Part shown: positions 52,404 through 61,900 of the stretch, one piece after another
How positions within the stretch are numbered: position 1 is the first letter of the stretch
Layout: each line of letters opens with the position of its first letter
Assembly: GCF_002368295.1 (NCBI RefSeq)
Contig: NZ_AP018248.1
Location: forward strand, 7,775,326-7,839,325
Direction: 5' to 3'
Source: Tolypothrix tenuis PCC 7101
GTDB taxonomy: Bacteria; Cyanobacteriota; Cyanobacteriia; Cyanobacteriales; Nostocaceae
Length of the DNA stretch: 64,000 bases
Made by a program: the position numbers and the translations under genes
The notes under the pieces: model-generated
What the model saw: the letters and a program-made list of their open reading frames with translations, nothing else
What the model was told of the DNA's origin: nothing
The model's database searches: none

Positions 52404-52417
52404 AACTCACTACAGTC

Positions 52418-53203
52418 ATGTTGACCAGTTTACAAAATCCCCTAGTGAAGCAAATTCGCAAACTACACGCAGCGAAGGAGCGACATAAGCAAGAATTATT
52501 TTTATTAGAAGGGACGCACTTGTTAGAAGAGGCTTGTGCGGTAAATTATCCTTTAGTGGCAGTTTGTTGCACTCCCGAATGGCAAGCTTCTCATCCTGAA
52601 CTTTGGGAGCAAGCTTGTAATCTTTGTGATCGCTCTGAAATTGTCAGTGCAGAAGTTTTAAATGCGATCGCCACCACAGTCCAACCAGATGGGGTAGTCG
52701 CCACCGCCAAAAGGCGCGATCAAAAAACACAATTACCTGTGACTGGTATAGTTCTGGCTGTAGAAACTTTGCAAGATCCCGGTAATTTAGGCACGATTAT
52801 TCGCACAGCCGCAGCCGCAGGTGCTTCAGGTTTATGGCTGAGTGGCAATAGTGTAGATTTAGATAACCCCAAAGTTTTACGCGCCTCTGCTGGACAATGG
52901 TTTCGTTTGGCAACAGCAGTGACAGAAGATTTAACAGCGACAATTGTGCAAAGTCAGCAAGCGGGAATGCAAGTCGTCGCTACTTTACCCAGCGCTAAGT
53001 TAACTTACTGGGAAGTAGATTGGCGCAAACCCAGTTTAATTTTATTGGGCAATGAGGGTGCTGGTTTGTCACCAGAGATCGCAGCAATGGCAGACAAGCA
53101 AGTACAAATTCCCCTCAGTCCAGGTGTAGAATCCTTGAATGTGGCGATCGCAGCTGCGTTGATGTTATATGAAGCCCAAAGGCAAATGATTTATCGTCAG
53201 TAA
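52418..53203 (+). CDS. TrmH/SpoU-family RNA 2'-O-methyltransferase
   Basis: A 261-aa enzyme of the SPOUT knotted class. The N-terminal substrate-binding part (about 1-95) begins LTSLQNPLVKQIRKLHAAKERH. The catalytic part has motif 1 LQDPGNLGTIIRTAAAAGA, motif 2 LILLGNEGAGLSPEI and motif 3 QIPLSPGVESLNVAIAAALMLYE, which form the SAM-binding knot. It probably methylates 23S rRNA or tRNA ribose (RlmB- or TsnR-like). The target cannot be chosen from sequence alone. It lies 15 bp after the tRNA terminator. Confidence 0.92.
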   Translation: MLTSLQNPLVKQIRKLHAAKERHKQELFLLEGTHLLEEACAVNYPLVAVCCTPEWQASHPELWEQACNLCDRSEIVSAEVLNAIATTVQPDGVVATAKRRDQKTQLPVTGIVLAVETLQDPGNLGTIIRTAAAAGASGLWLSGNSVDLDNPKVLRASAGQWFRLATAVTEDLTATIVQSQQAGMQVVATLPSAKLTYWEVDWRKPSLILLGNEGAGLSPEIAAMADKQVQIPLSPGVESLNVAIAAALMLYEAQRQMIYRQ

Positions 53204-53240
53204 TACTTGATTTAAGTAAGTTGGTGCATATAGGCTTTAA

Positions 53241-53289
53241 GCCCTTACCAATAATACCACTTGCTTTAAGCCGGGAAACCCGTAAGGGC
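53241..53289. terminator. Palindromic element between convergent genes
   Basis: GCCCTTAC (53241-53248) pairs with GTAAGGGC (53282-53289), with a small inner hairpin CGGG-AAA-CCCG (53272-53282). A second self-complementary unit GGCTTTAAGCC begins just to the left. There is no T-run, so termination in either direction is only a possibility. Confidence 0.45.
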
Positions 53290-53359
53290 GCAGTGGCTCA
53301 CAAATGACTAAGGTCAAATGACAGCCTTTCCCACTTATCTTTAAATTGCGCCAGCCTAC

Positions 53360-53605
53360 TTATTTGATGCGTTCTGCCAGATATTTCTCAATATCAGCCA
53401 CCGCATCTTCAAAAGCTTCTAGATCGATAGCAGCTAAATCTTCTTCTTCAGCCTTGAGTTGAGCATCGCTGAGACTACCGTTAGACAATCCTGATGTAGT
53501 TTGCTCTGGGATGGGATTTCCTTGTAACATAGTCTCCAATTCATCCAAGGCTGCTTGAAATTCTTGGGCCGCCGTTTCCCGTTCTTCTTGCTGACGTTGC
53601 TCCAT
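53360..53605 (-). CDS. Small acidic conserved hypothetical protein
   Basis: An 81-aa, strongly acidic, probably helical protein: EERETAAQEFQAALDELETM, a Ser/Gly-rich linker (about 36-45), then LKAEEEDLAAIDLEAFEDAV and EKYLAERIK. The ATG at 53605 is preferred over a GTG eleven codons upstream at 53638. No motif of known function. Proteins of this size and charge are frequent in cyanobacteria and often bind a larger partner, but none is indicated here. Confidence 0.7.
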   Translation of the reverse strand: MEQRQQEERETAAQEFQAALDELETMLQGNPIPEQTTSGLSNGSLSDAQLKAEEEDLAAIDLEAFEDAVADIEKYLAERIK

Positions 53606-53803
53606 AAGATTGACCTGAGAATGTGAATTTATTGGCACGATTTTGAATGCAGTGACTAAATTTGTATCTTTTTGAGATTACATATCATAGTCTTAACTTT
53701 CCGGAATCATCGCGTCATATTGTATCAAATTTACATATTGAGAGTGGAAACTGGAACCGTGATCATTACTAGAAAGTTTTCATCAGGATTTCATACATAA
53801 CTA

Positions 53804-54232
53804 CTAGTTCGTGGAGACGCTAGAGTTTATTATTGCTGAGAATTTATCTAACATCATAGTGGGAATGGGTCGTGGACGCATGGTTTTAGCATCTACCCAT
53901 ACCCACATAGCTTCGGCTGTTACTAGTAACTCATCTTGGTTTTGTTTACGAATTTCATAAAGTCGGAAGCAGCGAGTCCCCCGTATTTCCCGCAACCAAG
54001 TTGTGACTTCTAAAGTATCACCTGCTACGGCTGGGCGGAGATAGTCAATTTCTACCCGCCGCATCACAAATACACCACCCGATTCTTTGTAGACATCTAA
54101 ACTTAAACCTAGGTGTTCCGAGTGTTCAATCGCTGCTTGTTCAAGATAATTTTGATAGACAGCATTGTTAACATGTCCGAGAGCATCCATTTCGTAGTGA
54201 CGAACACGTAGTAAAGTTTTGAAGAATTGCAT
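53804..54232 (-). CDS. Hotdog-fold acyl thioesterase (4HBT family, ALT-like)
   Basis: A 142-aa single-hotdog protein. The active-site Asp is D16 in RVRHYEMDALGHVNNAVYQN, followed by the long helix YLEQAAIEHSEHLG and strands RRVEIDYLRPAVAGDTL and CFRLYEIRKQ. The YExDxxGxVNNAVY pattern resembles the acyl-lipid thioesterases of plant plastids and their cyanobacterial relatives, more than the DHNA-CoA thioesterase of phylloquinone synthesis. It would release fatty acids or methylketone precursors from acyl-ACP; substrate length is unknown. Confidence 0.85.
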   Translation of the reverse strand: MQFFKTLLRVRHYEMDALGHVNNAVYQNYLEQAAIEHSEHLGLSLDVYKESGGVFVMRRVEIDYLRPAVAGDTLEVTTWLREIRGTRCFRLYEIRKQNQDELLVTAEAMWVWVDAKTMRPRPIPTMMLDKFSAIINSSVSTN

Positions 54233-54305
54233 GGAGATTTGTAACTTGATCGGTGTTTGAGACTTTCTTTATATTAGTTTTTTTGGATCAGCGAGATTTA
54301 TACCT

Positions 54306-55709
54306 TTAGAGCAGCTCAAATCTTGCTTGGAAGAAACGAAGATATTTAGGTTCATAAACCATCTTCAATCCCCGCAAGCGATGGCGATTGTAATATACTT
54401 CGTCTACTGCTTCTGCAGTTAAATCCATGTGAGCTTGAGTATAAACGCGGCGAGGGATTGTTAGCCGCACTAGTTCTAACTCTGGATAATAGTGGTCACC
54501 TGTATCTTTGTTGCGTCCTGCGGAAACAATACCACGTTCCATTGCTCGAATACCCGCTTCTCGATATAGTTCTGCTGCTAAAAGCTGTGCAGGAAATTGG
54601 TCTTGGGGAATGTGGGGTAAGAAAGCTTTCGCATCTAAATAGATTGCATGACCACCAATCGGCACAACAATGGGAATATTCCAATCTAGTAGCTTTTGTC
54701 CTAGATACTCAACTTGCCCTATCCTTGCCCGAATATGATCGTCTTGGACTGATTCTTCAATACCTATGGCCATAGCTTCCATGTCACGCCCAGCCATACC
54801 GCCGTAAGTATGCAAACCCTCATAAATAACAATCATGTTACGTGCTTCTTCGTAAATATCGGGATCGTTCAAGGCTAGCCAACCACCAATATTTACTAAT
54901 GCATCCTTCTTACCACTCATAGTGCAACCGTCTGTATAGGAACAAAATTCCTTTAAGATGATGGCAATTGATTGCTGGTGATAGTCTGCTTCTCGTTGCT
55001 GGATAAAGTAAGCGTTTTCTACAGCACGAGTAGCGTCAAGAATGATACGGATATCGTGACTTTTAGCTAATTCGTAGACAGCACGTAAATTTGCCATAGA
55101 AATTGGCTGTCCACCTGCCATATTCACTGTACCAGCAACGCTAATATAAGGAATGCGTTCCGCACCAACACGTTTAATCAGGTCAGTTAACTTTTGTAAA
55201 TCGACATTACCTTTAAAGGGGTGTTGCGATCGCGGATCGTGGGCTTCATCAATAATTACATCAACAAAAGTACCACCAGCCAACTCTTGATGTAACCTGG
55301 TGGTGGTGAAATACATATTACCGGGTATGTAATCACCGGGTTTAATCAAAATTTTGGAGAGAATATTTTCCGCACCGCGTCCTTGGTGGGTGGGGAGAAT
55401 GTAACGATAGCCGTAATATTTTTGGATAGCCTCTTCTAAACTATAGAAATTTTTGCTACCAGCGTAAGCTTCATCTCCCACCATCATCCCAGCCCATTGG
55501 CGATCGCTCATGGCAGAAGTGCCGCTATCAGTCAGCAAATCTATATAAACATCTTCAGAACGCAATAGAAAAGTGTTGTAACCAGCCTCTGCGATCGCTT
55601 GTTCGCGTTCAGCACGAGTAGTCATTTTTAACGGCTCAACCACCTTAATTTTATATGGTTCAGCCCAAGAGCGACGACGACGTGGGCGTTCTGGTATAGC
55701 GTCTGTCAT
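54306..55709 (-). CDS. Tyrosine phenol-lyase / tryptophanase family beta-eliminating lyase
   Basis: A 467-aa PLP enzyme with the family's whole length: AGYNTFLLRSEDVYIDLLTD, GDEAYAGSKNFY, PTHQGRGAENIL, DATRAVENAYFI, TDGCTMSGKKDALVNIGG with the Schiff-base lysine (K267), and GLHTYGGMAGRDMEAMA. Near the C-terminus it reads AMERGIVSAGRNKDTG and VRLTIPRRVYTQAHMD, which matches tyrosine phenol-lyase (Arg at the phenol-binding position) rather than E. coli tryptophanase, where VEIGSFLLGRD is found. Likely reaction: tyrosine to phenol, pyruvate and ammonia. The ATG at 55709 follows AAGGAG; an in-frame ATG is at 55727. Cyanobacterial members are usually labelled tryptophanase. Confidence 0.9.
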   Translation of the reverse strand: MTDAIPERPRRRRSWAEPYKIKVVEPLKMTTRAEREQAIAEAGYNTFLLRSEDVYIDLLTDSGTSAMSDRQWAGMMVGDEAYAGSKNFYSLEEAIQKYYGYRYILPTHQGRGAENILSKILIKPGDYIPGNMYFTTTRLHQELAGGTFVDVIIDEAHDPRSQHPFKGNVDLQKLTDLIKRVGAERIPYISVAGTVNMAGGQPISMANLRAVYELAKSHDIRIILDATRAVENAYFIQQREADYHQQSIAIILKEFCSYTDGCTMSGKKDALVNIGGWLALNDPDIYEEARNMIVIYEGLHTYGGMAGRDMEAMAIGIEESVQDDHIRARIGQVEYLGQKLLDWNIPIVVPIGGHAIYLDAKAFLPHIPQDQFPAQLLAAELYREAGIRAMERGIVSAGRNKDTGDHYYPELELVRLTIPRRVYTQAHMDLTAEAVDEVYYNRHRLRGLKMVYEPKYLRFFQARFELL

Positions 55710-56044
55710 AATTCTTGACTCCTTCATCTAGGCTTGCTGAATATTTGCATACCATTTTGGTGTGTGAAACCAGGATTGCCAAGATTGTCAAAGTAATTCG
55801 TAATTGATATAACGAATCAACTCTGCGAAAATTCAACAGCTAATAGAGTTGATTAAATTGTAACGCTGCTCATTTGAGGGAAAAGGCGATCGCTTAAACT
55901 GTTCGCTTCTGTTGCAACTTCTTCACATATTCTGCGATCGCTGTTTCCATCATGGGGATGTTGTGTATCTGGAATCGAGTATAAATCAGTATATTTAGAG
56001 AACTGAGGGTGATGATGCGATCGCACTCAAAGCTATACTAAATC
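55710..56044. other. Intergenic region with HIP1 sites
   Basis: 335 bases upstream of the lyase gene and downstream of the Uma2 gene, both minus strand. It contains several GCGATCGC-like HIP1 sites (about 55885, 55935 and 56018). I see no ORF, RNA or repeat array beyond these. Confidence 0.5.
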
Positions 56045-56608
56045 TCACTCTAATAACCAAGCAAACAACTCTTTGACTGTCAGCTGTAACTTACCCGCAA
56101 ACAATGGCGTAGGTAGAATTGCATCTGGCTCGTCAAACACCTCAGTTTCTTGCTTAGGGCGATAAACAAACACCGTTTGCTCATCTGGATCAATCAACCA
56201 TCCCATTTGAGTTCCATGCTTGAGACAATGGAGAATATTTTTGGTTACCTTTGTTTGGCTTTGATCGGGAGACAAAATTTCAATTGTCCAATCGGGAGCA
56301 ATGGGGAATATGTTAGCAACTTCTCCATTTTCATCGCGAGGAATCCTACTCAAGATAAACACTGCGATATCTGGTACAGTTGAACGTCCGCCAAATGTAC
56401 AACGCAATTCAGGAAATGCACGAGCAATACGCTGAGGTTTAACTACACAATTGATCGCAGGTATAAGTTCTCCTTGCAACGTGCTATGTTTCCCTTGTGG
56501 CATTGGTTTGGGGATAATTTGACCATCAATATACTCACTAGCAGGTTTTGTTTCTGGTAGCTGCAGAAACTCCTCCAGTGTTAGAGTTTTGCTTGCGGCT
56601 TGTAGCAT
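56045..56608 (-). CDS. Uma2-family PD-(D/E)xK nuclease-fold protein (DUF820)
   Basis: A 187-aa protein with the family start KTLTLEEFLQLPETKPASEYIDGQIIPKPMPQG. The nuclease-fold core is at STVPDIAVFI (D) and DWTIEILSPDQSQTKVTKNI (E and nearby Gln), followed by MGWLIDPDEQTVFVYRP. Uma2 proteins are extremely numerous in cyanobacteria and their role is not established; a restriction-type or transposition-associated nuclease has been suggested. No transposase or repeat is seen next to it. It is intact and monocistronic. Confidence 0.92.
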   Translation of the reverse strand: MLQAASKTLTLEEFLQLPETKPASEYIDGQIIPKPMPQGKHSTLQGELIPAINCVVKPQRIARAFPELRCTFGGRSTVPDIAVFILSRIPRDENGEVANIFPIAPDWTIEILSPDQSQTKVTKNILHCLKHGTQMGWLIDPDEQTVFVYRPKQETEVFDEPDAILPTPLFAGKLQLTVKELFAWLLE

Positions 56609-56771
56609 TTAGGGATTGGCTCTAGAACTGCTAGACTATCTCAAATCTTTATTGTACATTTTGGTAATTTTGGTCAATGGCGATCGCTTTCGGTGTTGCG
56701 AAAGAAAGCGAGACCGCTTAATTGCTTATTCACTTAAATTACTCATTTCTATTTATAAAGTACAACTGCCG

Positions 56772-57338
56772 TTATTGTTTGCCTCCGATCAAATGACTGA
56801 ATTGAATGTAATTTGGAGAACTGATTTTAAGCATTTGCTCTGGAATACTATGAGCATCAGTTATTTTCTCACGTGTAGTTCTCTTATTAATGTTGATATT
56901 TCTGATAGTAACAAAGCGGTAAACATAAGTGTCCAAGAAATTTTTTTCACCCCAAAACTCTTTACCAATTTTCTGGCAATAGGTTATAAAACACTTAGCA
57001 CCCTTAAGTTGCTGAATGATTTCCCATTCTGGACTTGTCTTAGTCTTTGCTTTCATTTCAATGCAGAGAATGACCTTTTTTGTATCAGTATCAGCAACGA
57101 TGACAAAATCTGCACGCTTACACTCACCTTTTGAGCCAGAAAAGATGGTTGAAGGCGATTGAAAAGCATCGGCCTTGATGACAATAACTTGATCTTCATT
57201 AGGCATTCCATGAATTGTGACAATACAACTGGGTAAATCCGGTTCTATAAGTTTTACTTGCTTTTTGTTGTGGTGCGCTTCCAATGGAACTGTAGCGGTT
57301 GCCTTAATCATCTGTTTCAGGATAGCAATATCAGACAT
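56772..57338 (-). CDS. Small protein with PD-(D/E)xK-like motif, partner of AAA ATPase
   Basis: A 188-aa protein that I do not recognise as a named family. The centre reads GECKRADFVIVADTD, then VILCIEMKAKTK and EWEIIQQLKGAKCF. An Asp (D77) at the end of a strand, then E94-x-K96, then a following Gln-containing helix is the usual layout of a PD-(D/E)xK nuclease core. The start ATG overlaps the stop of the ATPase gene (TAATG), so translation is coupled. It is the last gene of a three-gene cassette (58933-56772). A nuclease effector controlled by the ATPase is a reasonable inference; an inactive structural role is also possible. Confidence 0.7.
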   Translation of the reverse strand: MSDIAILKQMIKATATVPLEAHHNKKQVKLIEPDLPSCIVTIHGMPNEDQVIVIKADAFQSPSTIFSGSKGECKRADFVIVADTDTKKVILCIEMKAKTKTSPEWEIIQQLKGAKCFITYCQKIGKEFWGEKNFLDTYVYRFVTIRNININKRTTREKITDAHSIPEQMLKISSPNYIQFSHLIGGKQ

Positions 57339-58723
57339 TAATCCTGACCCCAGACGATCGCTTCTTGAATCCTATTCATGGTTTCTATGGTTGTATCAAA
57401 GCTACGAGCTTCAATACCCAGTTCTAGATTAATGTCAGCTGGTGTTAAGGTCTGGCATTTAATTCTTTTTGTTTTTCCCTCTAGTATTATTGGTGCTTCT
57501 TCCGCAATATAAACTTTGATTTTTTCAGGAGAAATCAGTTCTGCTGGGCGATAACCTTCTTCTTCAGCAATTCGCTTGAGATGGGTTTTATCTTGATTAA
57601 GCATAATCAGCGTATTCAGTTCTTTGATGATGTAATCACTGTGGGTGGTGATGAAAACCTTAATACCGAGGTTTACCAATCGAGCGAAAAGCCGTGCAAC
57701 GCGTCGCTGGTTTTCCGGGTGTAGATTCATTTCGGGTTCGTCCACCATCAGTAAATCGCCAAGTTGAGCCTCATGTCTCAGGTAAAAGCCTATATCTAGT
57801 AAGGAACGCACGGCACTAGAACTTTCATCCATAGAAAGCCTGACTCGTTTACCCTTGGGCACATAGTAAAGCTCATCGTTGCGAGTCACAGTATACTCGC
57901 CACCAATAATATCAGCAAAATCATCCAGTACATCTTTATGATGTTCGGCAATAAAACTGCTTTTTTTGACAATGCTTTCAAGCTGCCGAATAAAGTCCAC
58001 ATTTGTCTTTATTGGTAGAGCATAATCATCATAATCTTTCAGTAAAAGCTCCCTTGGGTCAATGTTTTTATCCACCTGACCCATTTCTTCCAGCAGCCGA
58101 TTCCGGGCGAAATTCAACTCTTTGCGAAAAATAGCAGCACCAGTTCTTTCTGCACTAGCGATAAAAGGACGAGGAAAAAGCCGCTCAAAAATAATGTGTT
58201 TAAGAGCATCAGCAATAATGCGTTCAAGGACATCGGTAGGAATTGTTACCTGCTCTTTCTCAACAAGTAAGGTTACAACTAATTCTGTGCTTTCTTCGCT
58301 TTTAGTGATCGAAAAAAGTTCTGCATTAGCGGCTCTCATTTTCAAATCAAATCTGTCTACCAAACGAATATTCTGGATATCCAGAATTACCTGAAAATTA
58401 GTTGTTTTAAATCGTTCCGTCTGTGCTGCAAAAATCTTAGGTAATTGCTGAGTATATGCCTGACAACCATTAGCAACAATCTGCTCAGACTGTTTGATGT
58501 ATTCTTGTATATTAAGACGAACTACGCCGTTTGCCAGAAGTTGCTCTATTTTATCGCTGCTAATTGGGATCGAAAACATTCGCTGCCAAGTATATAAAAA
58601 GCCAAACAAGGCATAAGTAGCGTAGGTCTTGCCTGTATTATTGCAGCCACAAATGATCGTCAGGTCGCCAAGCATAAATTCGGCTTGCTTTAAAGCACCA
58701 AGATTTTTGACTTTAATTTTCAT
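57338..58723 (-). CDS. AAA/SMC-like ATPase (AAA_15/AAA_21 type)
   Basis: A 461-aa ATPase of the RecF/SMC-like group. Walker A is GCNNTGKT (26-33). A conserved IASAERTG lies at 188-195, a signature-like MDESSSAVRSLLDIGFYL at 298-314, Walker B LLMVDEPEMNLHP (324-336) and the H-loop FITTHSDYIIKEL (358-370). There is no TOPRIM nuclease domain at the C-terminus, unlike OLD proteins, and no long coiled coil. Such ATPases act as sensors in several anti-phage systems (for example AriA of PARIS and PtuA of Septu). It starts 12 bp after a small antitoxin-like gene and overlaps the nuclease-like gene downstream. Confidence 0.9.
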   Translation of the reverse strand: MKIKVKNLGALKQAEFMLGDLTIICGCNNTGKTYATYALFGFLYTWQRMFSIPISSDKIEQLLANGVVRLNIQEYIKQSEQIVANGCQAYTQQLPKIFAAQTERFKTTNFQVILDIQNIRLVDRFDLKMRAANAELFSITKSEESTELVVTLLVEKEQVTIPTDVLERIIADALKHIIFERLFPRPFIASAERTGAAIFRKELNFARNRLLEEMGQVDKNIDPRELLLKDYDDYALPIKTNVDFIRQLESIVKKSSFIAEHHKDVLDDFADIIGGEYTVTRNDELYYVPKGKRVRLSMDESSSAVRSLLDIGFYLRHEAQLGDLLMVDEPEMNLHPENQRRVARLFARLVNLGIKVFITTHSDYIIKELNTLIMLNQDKTHLKRIAEEEGYRPAELISPEKIKVYIAEEAPIILEGKTKRIKCQTLTPADINLELGIEARSFDTTIETMNRIQEAIVWGQD

Positions 58724-58735
58724 TGCCGTATTCCT

Positions 58736-58933
58736 TTAGCGATCATCCCTTAGCATCCTCCTCAACCATACCAGCTGGGTTTGGGCAATGGGTAAACCTA
58801 TGTTCACTGTTGCTTTGGTAGACAGATTTGACGTAATTTCAGTGCAATGGCATAAATCTATATCTTCATCATTCATGACATCTAAGCGTTGCCAATAAGT
58901 CTGCGATTTGTTCAAATTAGTTTCTCTGTTCAT
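58736..58933 (-). CDS. Small BrnA-antitoxin-like protein
   Basis: A 65-aa protein with a strong ribosome-binding site (AGGAG six bases before the ATG at 58933). YWQRLDVMNDEDIDLCHCTE recalls the DWxRLxxMTDEDIDxSDxPE opening of BrnA-type antitoxins found with BrnT toxins. The C-terminal ribbon-helix-helix expected in BrnA is missing or degenerate (QTQLVWLRRMLRDDR). It starts 17 bp after mfd and ends 12 bp before the ATPase. It may be a regulator or antitoxin-like inhibitor of the cassette, or the remnant of a toxin-antitoxin module. Family call tentative. Confidence 0.6.
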   Translation of the reverse strand: MNRETNLNKSQTYWQRLDVMNDEDIDLCHCTEITSNLSTKATVNIGLPIAQTQLVWLRRMLRDDR

Positions 58934-58950
58934 GGTAGGCTCCTAACTAA

Positions 58951-61900
58951 TCAAACTACGGCAGCTTCTGGAATCGCACCTTGCATTTTACTCATAGCAT
59001 CAAGTAAACTCTGCAATTGTTTATCAGCTTTGAGAACTGCTAAACCTCGCACTGTTACTTTACCTGGAGAATAGACAAAGCGTGTTTTCAAACTGTCTGG
59101 TAAATTCGCCGCTAGTAAGTTCCAAGCTGGTTCTTCCATTGGGGTTTCTAAAATGATGTGCTGTTTATTTTCGGGTTTAATGCGACTAAATCCTAATTTC
59201 TTGGCTAATTGTTTAAGTTCCATTACTCGCAATAATTGACTAGCTGGCGCTGGAATTGCACCGTAGCGATCGCTCCATTCGGCTTGAATCTGGTTTAATT
59301 CTTCTCTAGATTTCGCTGCTGCTACTGCACGATAAGCACTCATCTTTTGATCTAAGTCGGGGATGTAATCAGCAGGAATGAATGCTGTGAGGTTAAGGTC
59401 AATTTGCGTATCGTCAACTTTGGGAATTTCCTGTCCGCGGATTTCACGAATCGATTCTTCCAACATTTCCATATACAAATCAAAGCCGATCGCATCCATT
59501 TGACCGGATTGTTCTGCACCTAGCAAGTTCCCGACACCGCGTATTTCCATGTCGCGCATTGCGAGTTGATACCCAGATCCTAATTGCGTAAATTCCTGAA
59601 TGGCTCGTAATCTCTGGCGTGCAGCTTCCGATAAGGTTCGCTGCTGGGGGTAAAATAACCAGGCGTGAGCTTGAATCCCCGCACGTCCCACACGACCCCG
59701 TAATTGATACAATTGCGCTAACCCGAAACGGTGGGCATCTTCAATTAAGATGGTGTTGACTCTGGGAATATCTAAACCAGATTCAATAATTGTCGTACAA
59801 ACCAAAATCTCTGCATCACCATTGTTAAAGGTAAGCATTGTTGATTCTAGCTGTCCTTCATCCATTTGACCGTGAGCTACGGCAAACCTAGCTGAGGGAA
59901 TGATTTCGCGCAATTTTGTTGTTGTCTCTTCAATGCCTTCTACTCGGGGAACTACGTAAAATACTTGTCCACCTCTGTCTAGTTCTTGACGAATAGCTGT
60001 ACGGATAGTTTCATAATTCATCTGAGCCAGATGAGTTTGAATTGGTCGCCGAGATGGCGGTGGGGTAGTAATTAAGCTCATTTCCCGAATCCCCGATAAA
60101 GACATATACAAGGTACGGGGAATGGGTGTAGCAGACAGTGTTAGCACATCCACCTGAGTTTTGAGGCTTTTAATTTTCTCCTTTTGGTTAACGCCAAAGC
60201 GTTGTTCTTCATCCACAACCAACAGTCCTAAATCGCGGAAGGATACACCTTTGCCTAAAAGTTGGTGTGTTCCCACTACTATATCTAGTTCTCCCGTAGA
60301 TAAGCGCTTTTGAATTTCTCGCCGTTCCTCAGCAGTGCGGAAGCGATTGAGTAAGCCAACATTCACCGGGTAAGGTGCAAAGCGTTCTTTGAGGGTGTGG
60401 TAATGTTGCTGGGTGAGGATGGTTGTCGGCGCAAGTAAAGCCACTTGTTTACCAGCAGTGACAGCTTTGAAAATGGCGCGAATAGCAACTTCCGTTTTCC
60501 CGAAACCCACATCGCCACAAACCAAGCGATCCATTGGGCGATCGCTTTCCATGTCGCGTTTGACATCTTGTACAGCTTTTAACTGGTCTGTAGTCGGTTG
60601 GTAGGGGAAAGAATCTTCCATTTCCTCTTGCCAAGGCATATCTGCTGGGTAGCTAAAGCCTTGTTGTTGCGATCGCGCCGCATACAATTTCAGCAAGTCC
60701 ACTGCCAATTTCTTGATGGCTTTGCGGACTTTATTTTTGGTATTCTCCCAAGCTTTACCCGTCATTTTGTGCAGTTCGGGTGCTTTATCGGCGGTGGTGC
60801 GGAACCGAGATAAAGAACCAACTTGATCGGCTGCAACTCTCAGCAAACCGTCAGCATACTGCACCACAATATAATCACGGGTTTCATCGTTAATTGTCAG
60901 ACTTTCGAGTTTGACAAATTTACCAATCCCGTGGCTGCGGTGAACTACATAATCTCCCGGACGTAGCTTATTAGGGTCAACTTGCTTCGATGCAGCTTGG
61001 CGGCGCTTGCGAATATAGCTAGGAGTAGCTAAGGAATGCTGTCCGTAAAATTCCCTGTCTGTAACTACTACCAAGCGGAAGGTGGGGAGAATAAAACCTT
61101 CCAGTTCCGCCAACCCAGAATATTTAAGCGCTACAGGTATATGGTTAATTTGTAGCTTCTCAATTGCGAGGTAATCACGGGGATTTGGGATAAACTGCGC
61201 TGGACAGTCATGTTCTTGCAACAGCGAAACCGAACGGGAAGGTTGAGCCGAAATTAGCCAAGTCGAAAAATTGCGATCGCGTTCTTGGCGTAATGTGTCA
61301 GCAAGTTTGGCAAATTGATGTGGTGTAACCGGAACAGGTCTACTGGCAAGATTAATGCCAGTATTTTCTTCTGCCAGTTCCGATAAATATACTCGTTTAA
61401 ACTTCTCTGCTGTTGCTAAACAGTCATCAAAAGACCGATGGATTTTTGGCAATTGTAAAGAACCCAGCCCAATTTCCCCAGTTCCCAGAGACCATTGTTC
61501 CTCAGCATTTTCTACCCAGCGATCGCTATGAGCATGACATTGTTCTGGCTCATCGATGGCAACTAGAGTATTTTCGCTTAAATAGTCTAACAAAGATGCT
61601 GGTTGCTCAAAAGCTAACCCTAAAAAGCGACGGCTACCTTCTAAGAGTGCTGAGTCTGAATCTAATTCAGCAGTTATGGCTGCGAAATCAGCACGATTTT
61701 TTAGTTCATCTGTGACAATAGGCGCAAAGCTGGTAGGTGTGAGAACAATGTGGTCAATTTTGTCAAGGGCAGATCGTTGAGTTGAGGGATCGAATTCCCG
61801 GATTTGTTCGATTTCGTCACCAAACCATTCCAACCGCACTGGTAACTCTGACGCTACCGGAAAGATATCAACAATATCACCGCGCCGACTCCATTGCCCT

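Noticed and set aside
56045..56608. Uma2 protein as part of the ATPase cassette
   Set aside because: It lies downstream on the same strand, but a 163-bp spacer separates it, and Uma2 genes are scattered by the dozen in such genomes.
56616..57134. 172-codon plus-strand ORF opposite the PD-(D/E)xK-like gene
   Set aside because: It lies mostly antisense to a gene that shows coupled translation and nuclease-like motifs; its own protein is Phe/Leu/Ile-rich without any pattern.
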